From Roridomyces roridus (lineage: Eukaryota > Basidiomycota > Agaricomycetes > Agaricales > Mycenaceae), in assembly GCA_029378245.1 (NCBI GenBank), contig JARKIF010000034.1:310001-374000 (forward strand): 64,000 nucleotides of DNA, in the 5' to 3' direction. Shown here in pieces: positions 21,312 to 30,460 of this stretch. Below the pieces are notes generated by a model. That model saw nothing but the letters and a program-made list of their open reading frames with translations. It searched no databases and was not told the DNA's origin. The position numbers were made by a program, and so were the translations under genes. How positions within the stretch are numbered: position 1 is the first letter of the stretch; each line of letters begins with the position of its first letter.

Positions 21312-23152
21312 ATGCGAAGCGTAGCGCTCTCTGTTCTTGCCCTGGCCGCCTCTGGTGCCTTGGCCCAGTCAGAGGATCCCAAACCCACCTTCACCGTTCG
21401 TGTCCTCGTCGATGTCTGCTTTGCCGCGTCCTTATCTTCCTTTAGCCCACCGAGATCAAGGCTCCCTTCGTCGAGCAGTTCACGGAAGACTGGACAGACC
21501 GCTGGACGCCCTCTGAGGCTACCAAGAAGACCCCGGTCGGCGGCGAGACCTTCAGCTACGTTGGCGAATGGAAGGTCGAAGATCCCTCCATCTCTGTCAT
21601 CGAAGGCGACCAGGGTCTCGTTGCCAAGAGCAAGGCTGCCCACCACGCCATTTCCGCGCCGTTTGCCCAGCCCATCGACTTCAAGACCAAGCCGCTCGTT
21701 GTCCAGTACGAGGTCAAGTACCAGAAGGGCGGCAACTGCGGTGGTGGCTACGTCAAGCTGCTCGAGGACGGTTTCCAGACCAGTGGCAAGGAGTTCTCCG
21801 ACACCACGCCGTGGGTGGTCATGTTCGGTCCTGACCTTACCTGCCCTGGCACCAAGGTGCACTTCATCTTCCGTTACAAGAGCCCCAAGACGGGTGAGTT
21901 CGAGGAGAAGCACCTCACCATGCCTCCCCGGCCCACCATCGAAAAATTGACCAACCTCTACACTCTCATTGTTCAGTATGTGATTCACTTGCGCTTGGGA
22001 AATACAACTAATCTCATTCTACAGACCCGACAACACCTACGAGGTTCTTTTCAACGGCGTCAGCGAGAAATCCGGCAGCCTCCTTGAGGACTTTGAGCCC
22101 CCCGTTAACCCCGCCGCTGAGATCGACGACCCCGAGGACAAGAAGCCCGAGGACTGGGTTGATGAGAAGCGTATCACGGACCCCGAGGCCAGCAAGGTTC
22201 GTTGTGCTTGCTACCGGTTATTTATAAGCAAGCTCACAGACAGTACAGCCCGAGGATTGGGATGAGGACCAGCCGTACGAGATCCTCGATGAGGAGGCCG
22301 TCAAGCCCGAGGGCTGGCTCGATGATGAGCCTTCCACGATCCCTGACCCTGACGCCGAGAAGCCTGAGGAGTGGGATGACGAGGAGGACGGTGACTGGAT
22401 CGCGCCCACTGTGCCCAACCCCAAGTGCACTGAGGCTCCCGGCTGTGGCGAATGGAAACGTCCCTTCAAGCCCAACCCCGAGTACAAGGGCAAGTGGTAT
22501 GCTCCCTTCATCGACAACCCCGCGTACATTGGCGAGTGGGCTCCCCGCAAGATCGCCAACCCCGACTTCTACGAGGATAAGACTCCCGTCAAGAGTCTGG
22601 GCAAGATCGTGAGCCAAATTGTTTAAACCTCGATTTTTTTCTAACGCAATGATTCAGGGCGGTGTTGGTATCGAGCTCTGGACCATGACCGAGGACATCC
22701 TCTTCGACAACTTGTACATCGGTCACTCTCCCGAGGAGGCCAAGGCCTTCGCCGCCGAGACCTTTGACATCAAGAAGCCTCTCGAGTCTGCCGCGGCCAA
22801 GCCCGTCGAGGAGGACGACGAGGAGGAGACGGAGGCCACTTTCTCTGAGGACCCGGTCGCTTTCATCCGCCAGAAGGTCTTTGCCTTTGTTGAACTCGCC
22901 AAGCTCGACCCTCTTCTCGCCTTCAAGACGCAACCCGAGACCGGTCTTGCTCTCGGTGGCGCTCTGTTGACGCTGTTCGGTATGCTCGGTGCCCTGTTCG
23001 GTCTCGTCGGTGCGGGCCAGAAGCCGATCACCAAGTCTTCCAAGAAGACGGATGCGCCTTCACCGGATGACAAGAAGACCAAGGAGGCTGCGCCTGTTGC
23101 GCCTGCTGGTGGGGACAAGAAGGAGGATACGAGTGTGAAGAAGCGGAAGTAA
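21312..23152 (+). CDS. CNE1: calnexin (ER membrane lectin chaperone)
   Basis: Five exons (21312-21395, 21446-21975, 22025-22196, 22249-22608, 22658-23152) give 546 aa. A signal peptide ([19 protein letters not shown]) leads into the lectin domain with [17 protein letters not shown]. The P-domain arm follows, with repeated type-1 motifs (KPEDW, KPEGW, KPEEWDD) and type-2 motifs (GCGEW, KGKWYAP, IGEWAP). The lectin domain closes with [11 protein letters not shown] transmembrane helix near residues 477-500 precedes a Lys-rich cytosolic tail ending KKRK, consistent with ER retention. Calnexin binds monoglucosylated N-glycans of folding glycoproteins. Its last codons mark the left edge of the downstream segmental duplication: sequence resembling them reappears at about 26311. 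Confidence 0.97.
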
Positions 23153-23344
23153 ATAAAATAATTATAAGTACGGTGGGGGTCTAATTGGGCGGCGCGACGC
23201 GTGAGCTGAGCTAAGCTGAAGGAGGAGCGCGAGTGGGAAGGGAGGGGCTGCTCTGTAACTGCAATGCATATCACTTTTTTTTCTCTTTTTGCGAATGAAA
23301 AATTCGGGATACGGACACATTGTACAAGTAGAGTAGACTACTAG

Positions 23345-24395
23345 CTAAAAGTTGTAGGCAATGTGCCACGACTTTGAAACTACGTAAATTATCAACGGAA
23401 AAATTGCTTGAAGAACGAGTGACTTGCCTCCGGGTGGAATGGGCGCCGGGTCTACATCTTGAGAGTCGTACGTGTCGAGGGCGCTACTTCGGACGAATCC
23501 GGGGGAGTTTTGTATCGTCACGTTCGACAGGTCGACTTCGAGGGGATTCGGGGAGTTTGTAACGACGAGATCGTGCCAAGCGGCGTGTGCTGTGCGGATG
23601 ATTTCTTCTGCGAATAAAGTGTCTTTGAATTGACCGTTTAGATCGAATGTGTTTTCGGGTTTTCCGTCGGGGAGTTTGTATAATCTGTGCGCTCGGATCA
23701 GGGCTTACAGGGTGAGTAGACGGATGGATGCCGCACCGGAACCATTCCTTCGTTGCGGTCATCAGCCCAGGGCATTCTCGTTCGAGGTCGGTGAGAGTGT
23801 GAAGGCACACGGTTGCGAGAGGGTCTTGGGTGTTTATCGCCAGGAGGGTGTATCGAAGGACGCCTTCGTCGTGCGGTGCCAGGAGCCCGAGTATGCGGAC
23901 GCTGCATACCTCACCGACGTGGGCTACTTTCTCACCGATCTCACAGACGTGGAGAGGCGCTCCTTCTGACCAAGTCTATATTGAATCAGAAGATGTTCTC
24001 AGGAATTGGGTTCACGGTTTACTTGAGGTAATGACCCGTAGTTCCATATAAATCCTCGGTGTGGGAAGCAGTTGCGCACGTATGCGAGTCGCTTGGAACG
24101 TCCCTGCATTGCCTGTCGGATTGGTGTGAATGGTTCTTGGGAGGCGATACCCATTTGTGCGTTACTCCAGCGGGGCGCCTCGACGACCATGTTCAAGATG
24201 GGCTCTGGGGCATTATCTGAGAGGAGGGGAATGTCGTGTAATGTCGAGAGGGTGTGTCTGTTGTGAGAGATGTAGACGCGATGCTCTGGCGGATTTCGTC
24301 AAGAGAAAGGTTTTTAGGAACGGCCGAGACGTACCAGGGGTGTTGGGCGTACCAGTGGGGAGCGGAACGTAGAGGCTGGTTGCTGTTAAAGGCAT
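23345..24395 (-). CDS. inorganic-pyrophosphatase-like protein lacking the catalytic Asp cluster, copy 1
   Basis: Exons 24395-24335, 24285-24023, 23975-23737 and 23684-23345 give 300 aa, close to eukaryotic family-I PPases. Family blocks appear in order: GTPNTPEHRVYI, LHDIPLLSD, NMVVEAPRWSNAQM, NCFPHRGFIWNYGSLPQ, then VCEIGEKVAHVGEV, then LYKLPDGKPENTFDL. PPases normally have about 15-20 residues between LPQTW and VCEIG, containing the GDNDPxD metal-binding signature. Here only TWSEGAPLH is present. The DEGETDWK region is also changed (DEGVLRYT). No exon in the 47-nt intron can supply the motif. Hydrolysis of pyrophosphate is therefore unlikely. The frame is intact, so a non-catalytic role is possible. 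The C-terminus could instead use a GC-AG intron at 23427 (GCAAGT), so the last 28 residues are uncertain. Confidence 0.78.
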
Positions 24396-24450
24396 GATTG
24401 GGATCGTGGGCGAAATTTATCGACTGCTGGAAGACAAGAGCCAGTCCCAG

Positions 24451-24550
24451 CATCAAGAAAACTGGGGACTGCTGCATAGCACTATGCAGCACTATGCAGC
24501 ACTAGGCAGCACTGCATAGTGCCATAGCAACTTCTCCAGTTTTCCTGATG
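24451..24550. mobile_element. 100-bp MITE with 15-bp terminal inverted repeats
   Basis: The element begins CATCAAGAAAACTGG and ends CCAGTTTTCCTGATG. These termini are inverted repeats matching at 14 of 15 positions. The interior is palindromic and repeats the unit GCACTATGCA. The paralogous copy at 27599-27601 reads straight through without it (CCCAG then GTGCG), which gives the empty site. An AG dinucleotide flanks both ends (24449-24450 and 24551-24552), consistent with a 2-bp target duplication. No coding capacity is present, so it must have been moved by a transposase from elsewhere. Confidence 0.85.
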
Positions 24551-24675
24551 AGGTGCGCGTTCAGAGGAAATCAACGAGAATTTCAACTGGTAGGGTTCGA
24601 AGCAGCGGCAAGCAAGGTATGAGCAGGATGGCCACGCGAAGGAACCGCGCGTAAAACGCGAAGCAGAGGGGGAAT

Positions 24676-25053
24676 CAAGGTGTCTCGGGCGAAATTTATC
24701 GGGGAAGAAAACTGCTGGAAGACATGTGCATCTCCTTCACACAGCGTTCTGAGCAGCGGCAAGCAGGGCGGTCATAGAAGAAATCGCACGAGAAAAGAGG
24801 CAAGCGCAGGAAGATGATACGACAACCTGAATCTTGAGCTCCAGTGACCGCAAGTCAACGCCAAATTTGCAATAAGCAGCAATCACCGTCACCAGCTGGC
24901 AGCCAGCTAAATTGCGCACATCTTGGCTTATTTGAACGGCGCCGACGATTGATTTTTTGGGAAGAACCATGGTTCTTGGGTGGTGCTTGTTAAGGGTCAA
25001 GCTGTCAGGGGCGTCACAAGTGATCTTCTCTCTTCTCTCCTCTTACCTCCACA
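24676..25053. promoter_or_regulatory. intergenic, promoter side of the HELIH gene
   Basis: About 380 bp lie between the end of the duplicated block and the start of the next plus-strand gene. A CT-rich stretch (25022-25052) directly precedes the ATG. A minus-strand ORF here (24737-25000) has no support. Confidence 0.35.
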
Positions 25054-26306
25054 ATGCCGCAGCTATTTTACACCCAGTCGGCTGAAGGCGACATGCAGCT
25101 CATCGACCACCAGGTCTACGCCACGTCCTCCGTGCCCCAATACCAGCAGTTGCATCGCATGGGTGAACAGCTTTTGCAAGCGTACAGCGGTGTCCTCAAC
25201 TACCTGTCGACTCGCAACAAGGCTCCAAATGCCTTGCGGCTTCAAAATGCGTTCGCTGCCGCTGTTTTTGATGTAGAAGAAGACGACTTGTTCAGGATGG
25301 GTGAAGAAGAGAAGGCGGGTTTGAGGGAAAAGGCCTGTGATCTGTTTATCAGGGGCACTCCACCTGCTCTTGTCGTATATGTGGGCAAGCATCGCACCCC
25401 TCGTCTCCAATCTTCACCCTCCACATCTGCCTCATTAACCTTCACCACTGCTTCGTCCGACAAGGAGTACGAGAAGTGGTTTGCATGGGACAAAGAGTGG
25501 GATGCTGCGGAGGGTCCTTGGCCTTGCCCCTGGGGTTGGCATACCCGGTGCTGGAATGACAAACGGTTCTGCATCTTCCTCTCCGGCGCCTATGCGATAT
25601 GGCCCCAATACTGGGACTCTTCGGCTTGGACACAGCACCTCTTACTCCAGACTCACGCCCAGGTCACCATGTTTCATGAGTTGATCCACGCAGCTCGCAC
25701 TGTCGTCAGTTTGCTCTTGACCTCTACCTGCCATCATTGAATCGTTTTCAGGGTAACGGAGTGTCGAGTTTGACGCCAGCGAAGATTATTGATCACCCGT
25801 CGAAGGCCAAGAGAGTCGGCCCCGGTGAAGCTGTGGTTGGCGAAGCTGGTCGTTATGGGGAGAAGGTGGCTTTCGGTGCTGTGGTCGATATCTGTTTCGG
25901 TCAGTTTCAATTCGTGATTTAACTTATGGAGACTGATGGATACTCAGAGTCCGATCGCACCGTGACCCTCTTTGCTAGTGACCCCTCAAAACCACCGGGC
26001 ACAGCAGACTTCCGACTTTCGGGAGCCACAGATATAACATTATTGTTTCATCAAAGCACCCCCCCCATCAACTTTGTGCAGTTGGCGGAGGAGAATCAGT
26101 ATATATCGGTACCTGAATACACTCGCACCAAGGCAGGTGGTTGCGGAGAGGGCACCGTCAATGTGGTCATCGGTGATATTCCTCCCATTCCACCGGCTGC
26201 CGCAGAGCCATCCGGCTTCATCATCCCTGCGACCGGCCCACTGCAAGACCACATCAACAAACATAGGGATGACCTAAAGCCACGATGTGTCGAGTCAGAT
26301 TCTTGA
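25054..26306 (+). CDS. putative zincin-like protein with HELIH motif, copy 1
   Basis: Exons 25054-25704, 25752-25899 and 25948-26306 give 385 aa. I do not recognise a named family. His208-Glu209-Leu-Ile-His212 (MFHELIHAAR) matches the HExxH zinc signature of metallopeptidases. It is followed about 35 residues later by GEAGRYGEKVAFG, whose Glu248 could be a third zinc ligand. The N-terminal part is helical with a Trp-rich block (WFAWDKEWDAAEGPWPCPWGW) before the motif. There is no signal peptide, so the protein is probably cytosolic. Copy 2 lies at 27959. It sits downstream of and divergent from the pyrophosphatase-like gene in both modules, so the two may share regulation. A non-enzymatic role cannot be excluded, since HExxH can occur by chance. 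Confidence 0.62.
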
Positions 26307-26309
26307 TTG

Positions 26310-27725
26310 ATTGAGACGAATGTGAAGCAGCGGAAGATAAAATCAAGTATGATGGGGTCGAGGCGTGGGCTGCGACGGACGGGGAAGGGAGGGGCTGCTC
26401 TGTAACTGCCATATATCACTTTTTTCTCTCTCTTCTTCTGGTGGCTTGCGAATAAAAATTCGGGATAAGGACGCATTGTACAAGTAGAGTAGACTACTAG
26501 CCAAAAGTTTTAGGCAATGTGCCACGACTTTCAAACTACGTAAATTATCAACGGAAAAATCGCTTGAAGATCGAGTAACTTACCTCCCGGTGGAATGGGC
26601 GCCGGGTCTGCATCTTGAGAGTCGTACGCGTCAAGGGCGCTACTTTGAACGAATCCCGGAGAGTTTTGTATCGTCACGTCCGACAGGTCGACTTCAAAGG
26701 GATTCGGTGAGTTGGCGTTGACCACGAGATCGTGCCAAGCGGCATGTGCTGTGCGGATGATTTCTTCTGCGAATGAAGAGTCTTTGAATTGACCGTTTAG
26801 TTCGAATGTGTTTTCGGGTTTTCCGTCGGGGAGTTTGTATAATCTGGGGACACGGATCAGGGCTTACAGGGTGAGTGGATGCCGCACCGGAACCATTCCT
26901 TCGTTGCGGTCATTAGCCCAGGGCATTCTTGTTCGAGGTCGGCAAGAGTGTGAAGGCACACGGTTGCGAGAGGGTCTTGGGTGTTTATCGCCAGGAGGGT
27001 GTATCGAAGGACGCCTTCGTCGCGCGGTGCCAGGAGCCCGAGTATGCGGACGCTGCATACCTGACCGACTTGGGCTACTTTCTCACCGATCTCACACACG
27101 TGGAGAGGCGCTCCTTCAGACCAAGTCTAGATTGAATCAGAAGAAGTTCTCAGGAATTGGGATCACGGTTTACTTGTGGCAATGACCCGTAGTTCCATAT
27201 AAATCCTCGGTGTGGGAAGCAGCTGCGCACGTATGCGAGCCGCCTGGAGCGTCCCTGCACCGCCTGTCGTATTGGTGTGAATGGTTCTTGGTAGGCGATA
27301 CCCATTTGAGCGTTGCTCCAGCGCGGCGCCTCGACGACCATGTTCAAGATGGGCTCTGGGGCATTATCTGAGAGGAGTGGGATGTCGTGTAATGCCGAGA
27401 GGGTGTGTCCGTTGTGAGAGATGTAGACGCGATGCTCTGGCAGATTTCGTCAAGAGAATGTTTTTAGGAACGGCCGAGACGTACCAGGGGTGTTGGGTGT
27501 ACCAATGGGGAGTGGAACGTAGAGGCTGGTTGCTGTTAAAGGCATGATTGGGATCGTGGGCGAAATTTATCGACTGCTGGAAGACAAGAGCCAGTCCCAG
27601 GTGCGCGTTCAGAGGAATCAACGAGTATTTCAACTGGCAGGGTTCGGAGCAGCGGCAAGCAAGGTGTGAGCAGGATGGCCAGGCGAAGGAACCGCGCGTA
27701 AAACGCGAAGCAGAGGGGGAATCAA
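26310..27725. repeat. segmental duplication, copy 2 (partner 23160-24675)
   Basis: Second copy of the pyrophosphatase-like gene segment, with about 90-95 percent identity by eye. Its left edge still carries sequence resembling the last codons of calnexin (26311-26335, compare 23128-23155). This shows the copy was made from the locus next to calnexin, so the 23-24 kb copy is in the ancestral position. Confidence 0.82.
26531..27545 (-). CDS. inorganic-pyrophosphatase-like protein lacking the catalytic Asp cluster, copy 2
   Basis: Exons 27545-27485, 27436-27174, 27126-26888 and 26843-26531 give 291 aa, with exon phases identical to copy 1. It keeps MVVEAPRWSNAQM, CFPHRGFIWNYGSLPQ and VCEIGEKVAQVGQV and shows the same loss of the GDNDPxD block between LPQTW and VCEIG. 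The loss therefore predates the duplication. All frames are open and the substitutions look spread out rather than disruptive, so the copy is probably expressed. The stop at 26531 is reached by reading through a GTAAGT at 26583-26578 that could be a donor, so the tail is uncertain. Another, canonical pyrophosphatase gene is expected elsewhere in the genome. Confidence 0.76.
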
Positions 27726-27839
27726 AGGGTGGTCAGACTATTGAGCTTGACTAAGAGCAAATTCATTGGACCCGATTGGACTAGGCTGTTGAGGAAATCG
27801 ATGAAAGGAAGTTGGAACAGGAGCGTGATGTTTCGATAC

Positions 27840-27858
27840 CTTTTTTTTTTTTTTTTTT
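27840..27858. repeat. poly-T tract
   Basis: An uninterrupted run of about 18 T lies roughly 100 bp upstream of the 27959 start codon. Poly(dA:dT) tracts exclude nucleosomes, so it may mark the promoter of that gene. Its exact length is likely to be variable or miscalled. Confidence 0.7.
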
Positions 27859-27958
27859 GAGCGTTTGGAAGAATGCATTATGCACATCCATCAGTCTGCA
27901 CTTAGTGATGTTTCGATCTCACTTTCGATCTCACTCTCTCTCTTTGCCTCCAAGCACC

Positions 27959-28988
27959 ATGTCAAAACTCTTGTTCACCCATTCGACAGAGGGCGATATG
28001 CGCCTCACCAACTACCTCGCCTATCAAGACTCGTCTGACCCTGCCAATAAGCACCTGTACGAAATGGGCGAAATCATCTTGGACCACTACCGAACCGTCC
28101 TCTCGTTCCTCTCAACCAGAACTACTACCCCACCATGTCTGCGCCTTCAGACTGCGTTCGCTGCCGCGGTATTCTGCATTTCCGAGGATGAACTATCGAA
28201 CAAAGGTCCGGATGAGCTGGCGCGGATGAGAGGCCTGGCATGCAACCTCTTCTCTCCCTTCACCGCACCCCCTCTCATCCTGTATATTGGAAAGGAACGC
28301 TCGCCCAGTCTGCAATCACCTCCATTGACCTCGGTATCCTCTGTTCTGGCGGACGATGCGGAGGAGTTTGAATCTTGGGCAGAGGAGTGGGATGCCATGA
28401 CGGGTCCATGGCCTTGTCAATCGGGACTCAAATGGCAAACGGAGCCCTTGGATCGCAAGAACAGCTTCATCTTCATCTCTGGATCCTACGTAATCTGGCC
28501 GAAGCGCTGGACACCACCACAGTTGATGGCAGAATCGCACAGACTCCTAAGACACCTCCAAGTTACTCTGTATCGTGAACTCGTCCATGCGTCACGGAGC
28601 GCCGTAAGCCTACTCTCGACCTTGCCACTTAGTTATTCATTCCTTGCAGGTATACGGTCAACTGAACTCTTCAAGAACGATTGGCGACTTTGGCGATATC
28701 GGACGGTATGCAGAAAGACTTGCTTTCGGTGGTCTCGTCGAAATGGACATGAGTGAGTATCGTTTCGTGTCGTGTATGGACGTTGCTGATAACTGGTTAG
28801 ATGACTGCGAGATCACTCTCTTCACTACAGACCCGGTAATGCCTTTGGGCGAAGGAGGCTACTATCTGTCCGAGGATCAAGTAGATGGCTTGTTTGGGTC
28901 GGACGTCCGTCCCATCAACTTTACCTACCTTGCCGCAGCAAAACAACATGCTCGAATGCCCGACTATGTTCGCTCGACGGGGGCTTGA
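27959..28988 (+). CDS. paralogue of the HELIH protein with degenerate RELVH motif, copy 2
   Basis: Exons 27959-28603, 28650-28752 and 28801-28988 give 311 aa. It aligns end to end with the 25054 protein: the start LLFTHSTEGDMRL, the LQTAFAAAVF block, the WDAMTGPWPC block, then VTLYRELVHAS and GDIGRYAERLAFGG. Arg206 replaces the first zinc-ligand histidine, while Glu207 and His210 remain. The downstream GE is GD. A zinc site like that of copy 1 would be lost or altered. The C-terminus is about 70 residues shorter. The frame and splice sites are intact, so it is not an obvious pseudogene. The function is unknown. Confidence 0.62.
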
Positions 28989-29120
28989 TCGAAGGGACAG
29001 ACATGATATGTTTACGCGTACTACCATTCTATTTTACATGTACAATGAAAGCGCCATGAAATGAATCGTCGCGCCATTTGCTTGTTCTTGCATCTTGATC
29101 TCTCCTTCGAACAAACCATC

Positions 29121-30280
29121 ATGTCCATCGCACAGGAACTCATCGACAAAATCGTCGGTTATCTAGGTGACGATGTCGCATCGGCGAAGGCCTGCTCCCT
29201 TTTGCGCCGAATTTCCGGGCCCCCACTCAGCGCATCATTTTCCGCTCCCTCAAGCTCAAGTTGCACGAGACGGGCTACAGTTACTTCCCCATTTCCCTCA
29301 TATTCCAGCGAACGCCTCGCGTCGCGTCATATGTTCATCGCCTCGAAATAGCGCTGCCGGAATGGCACGTCGGTGGAGGGATGGACGCCGTTCGAAAAAT
29401 TCTAGAGACCCCCACGTTGGAGAATGTAGAGCACTGCTACCGTGATGTGGGAACCGGTGCTTACTTTCAAGGGAATTCCTCTGCGGCTAGGCTGCTAGAG
29501 TTATCCCCAACTTTGTTGCCATTCCTTTTCCGGCAGCCATTGCGCGAGTTTGGCTTGCTAGGGATTCGTGGCATACCCATACCCCTCTTTCTTGAACTTC
29601 TCACAGCTGCCCCTTCTTTTTACGTGGAAAACTCGCATATCGAGCGTGGCGAAGATGCCACCACAGTTCTTCCTCCTCCCAATGGTCGGACTCTCGAGAG
29701 GCTACGCCTTCATCCCAACTTCGCAGAGATGAGCCAACTGCTGCTTCTCACCCAATTGTCTTCGTTCACCGCCGAATTGCGGTCGTTAAGCATCAGCCCG
29801 GACCAGGAGCACAACCGCACACTAATTACTTCCGTGCGCCATACATTGCAGCACATAACTTTCCATAGCCTCAAGCGGCACACCTTCTTTGTACCGAATT
29901 TGCCTCCACTCTGTTCCGTGGAGTTTTTGCTCGACGATAGATATGCCACCTATCGATTATTCTCTGAGTCCTTTGCCGGATTCCTCCCTGGGCCCAACTC
30001 GAGCCCCGACCTTTCCGTGGTCATATTCACATTCCCCGGTCCAACATGGGCCGAACATTCCTTTCCAGTGTACCTTCTGCGTCGCGCCGACGCAAGGCTC
30101 GCAGCACACCCGAACCTCCCGTGCATAATATGGAAACTCTTCCATGTGAAGGAGGAGCATGCAGCCCAGTTGGCCGACTTTGTCACGTTGGTACAAGATG
30201 GAATGCCGCTGGCGCATGCCAGCGGGAAACTCGTCATCGAAACATTTGAGGATTGGCGCGCTTTGGTGTTGGGGGAATAG
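29121..30280 (+). pseudogene. F-box-like gene with a single-base frameshift near 29200
   Basis: The ATG at 29121 opens IAQELIDKIVGYLGDD and ACSLL. The frame then must shift by one base to continue APNFRAPTQRIIFRSL and the long open frame to 30280. The paralogue at 4773-5956 reads SLVASNFRVPSQRNLF through the same point, so one base appears deleted here (CCCTTTTGCG, about 29198-29205). The rest is undamaged: FLFRQPLREFGLLG, IPLFLELLTAAPSFY and the conserved HASGKLVIETFED near the end. Restoring the base would give about 386 aa. Either it is a young pseudogene or the base is a consensus error. The intron of the 5.8-kb paralogue is absent here. Confidence 0.62.
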
Positions 30281-30460
30281 GGTTTCGCAGCATCAAGAAG
30301 AATAAGAATAAGGCCTAGGTCCCGCGCGGGGTACGCCCTCTTGATCTTAATCCTTGTCTCGTTATTCCATCGAGCATTCAGATACTGAGACCCCCGATTC
30401 TTCATTGAAAACAAAACTGTGCTACATACTTAAACAAATAAGGCGGTATACGACGAATGA

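Larger units (their letters stand above)
23160..24675. repeat. segmental duplication, copy 1 (partner 26310-27725)
   Basis: About 1.4-1.5 kb is shared with 26310-27725 in the same orientation and covers the whole pyrophosphatase-like gene plus its promoter. The left edge abuts the calnexin stop. Copy 1 is longer by a 100-bp inserted element at 24451-24550. The plus-strand genes just to the right of both copies (25054 and 27959) are also paralogous, so the original duplicated unit probably had two genes. Confidence 0.85.

Noticed and set aside
24470..24525. CRISPR-like short repeats (GCACTATGCA units)
   Set aside because: They are palindromic units inside a MITE with no spacers of constant length. 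CRISPR arrays are not expected in a nuclear fungal genome.
26096..26476. 126-codon minus-strand ORF as a C-terminal extension of the pyrophosphatase-like copy 2
   Set aside because: Reaching it needs a GT-AG intron from 26583. The reading is an antisense shadow of the HELIH gene's last exon, and copy 1 gives an unrelated extension.
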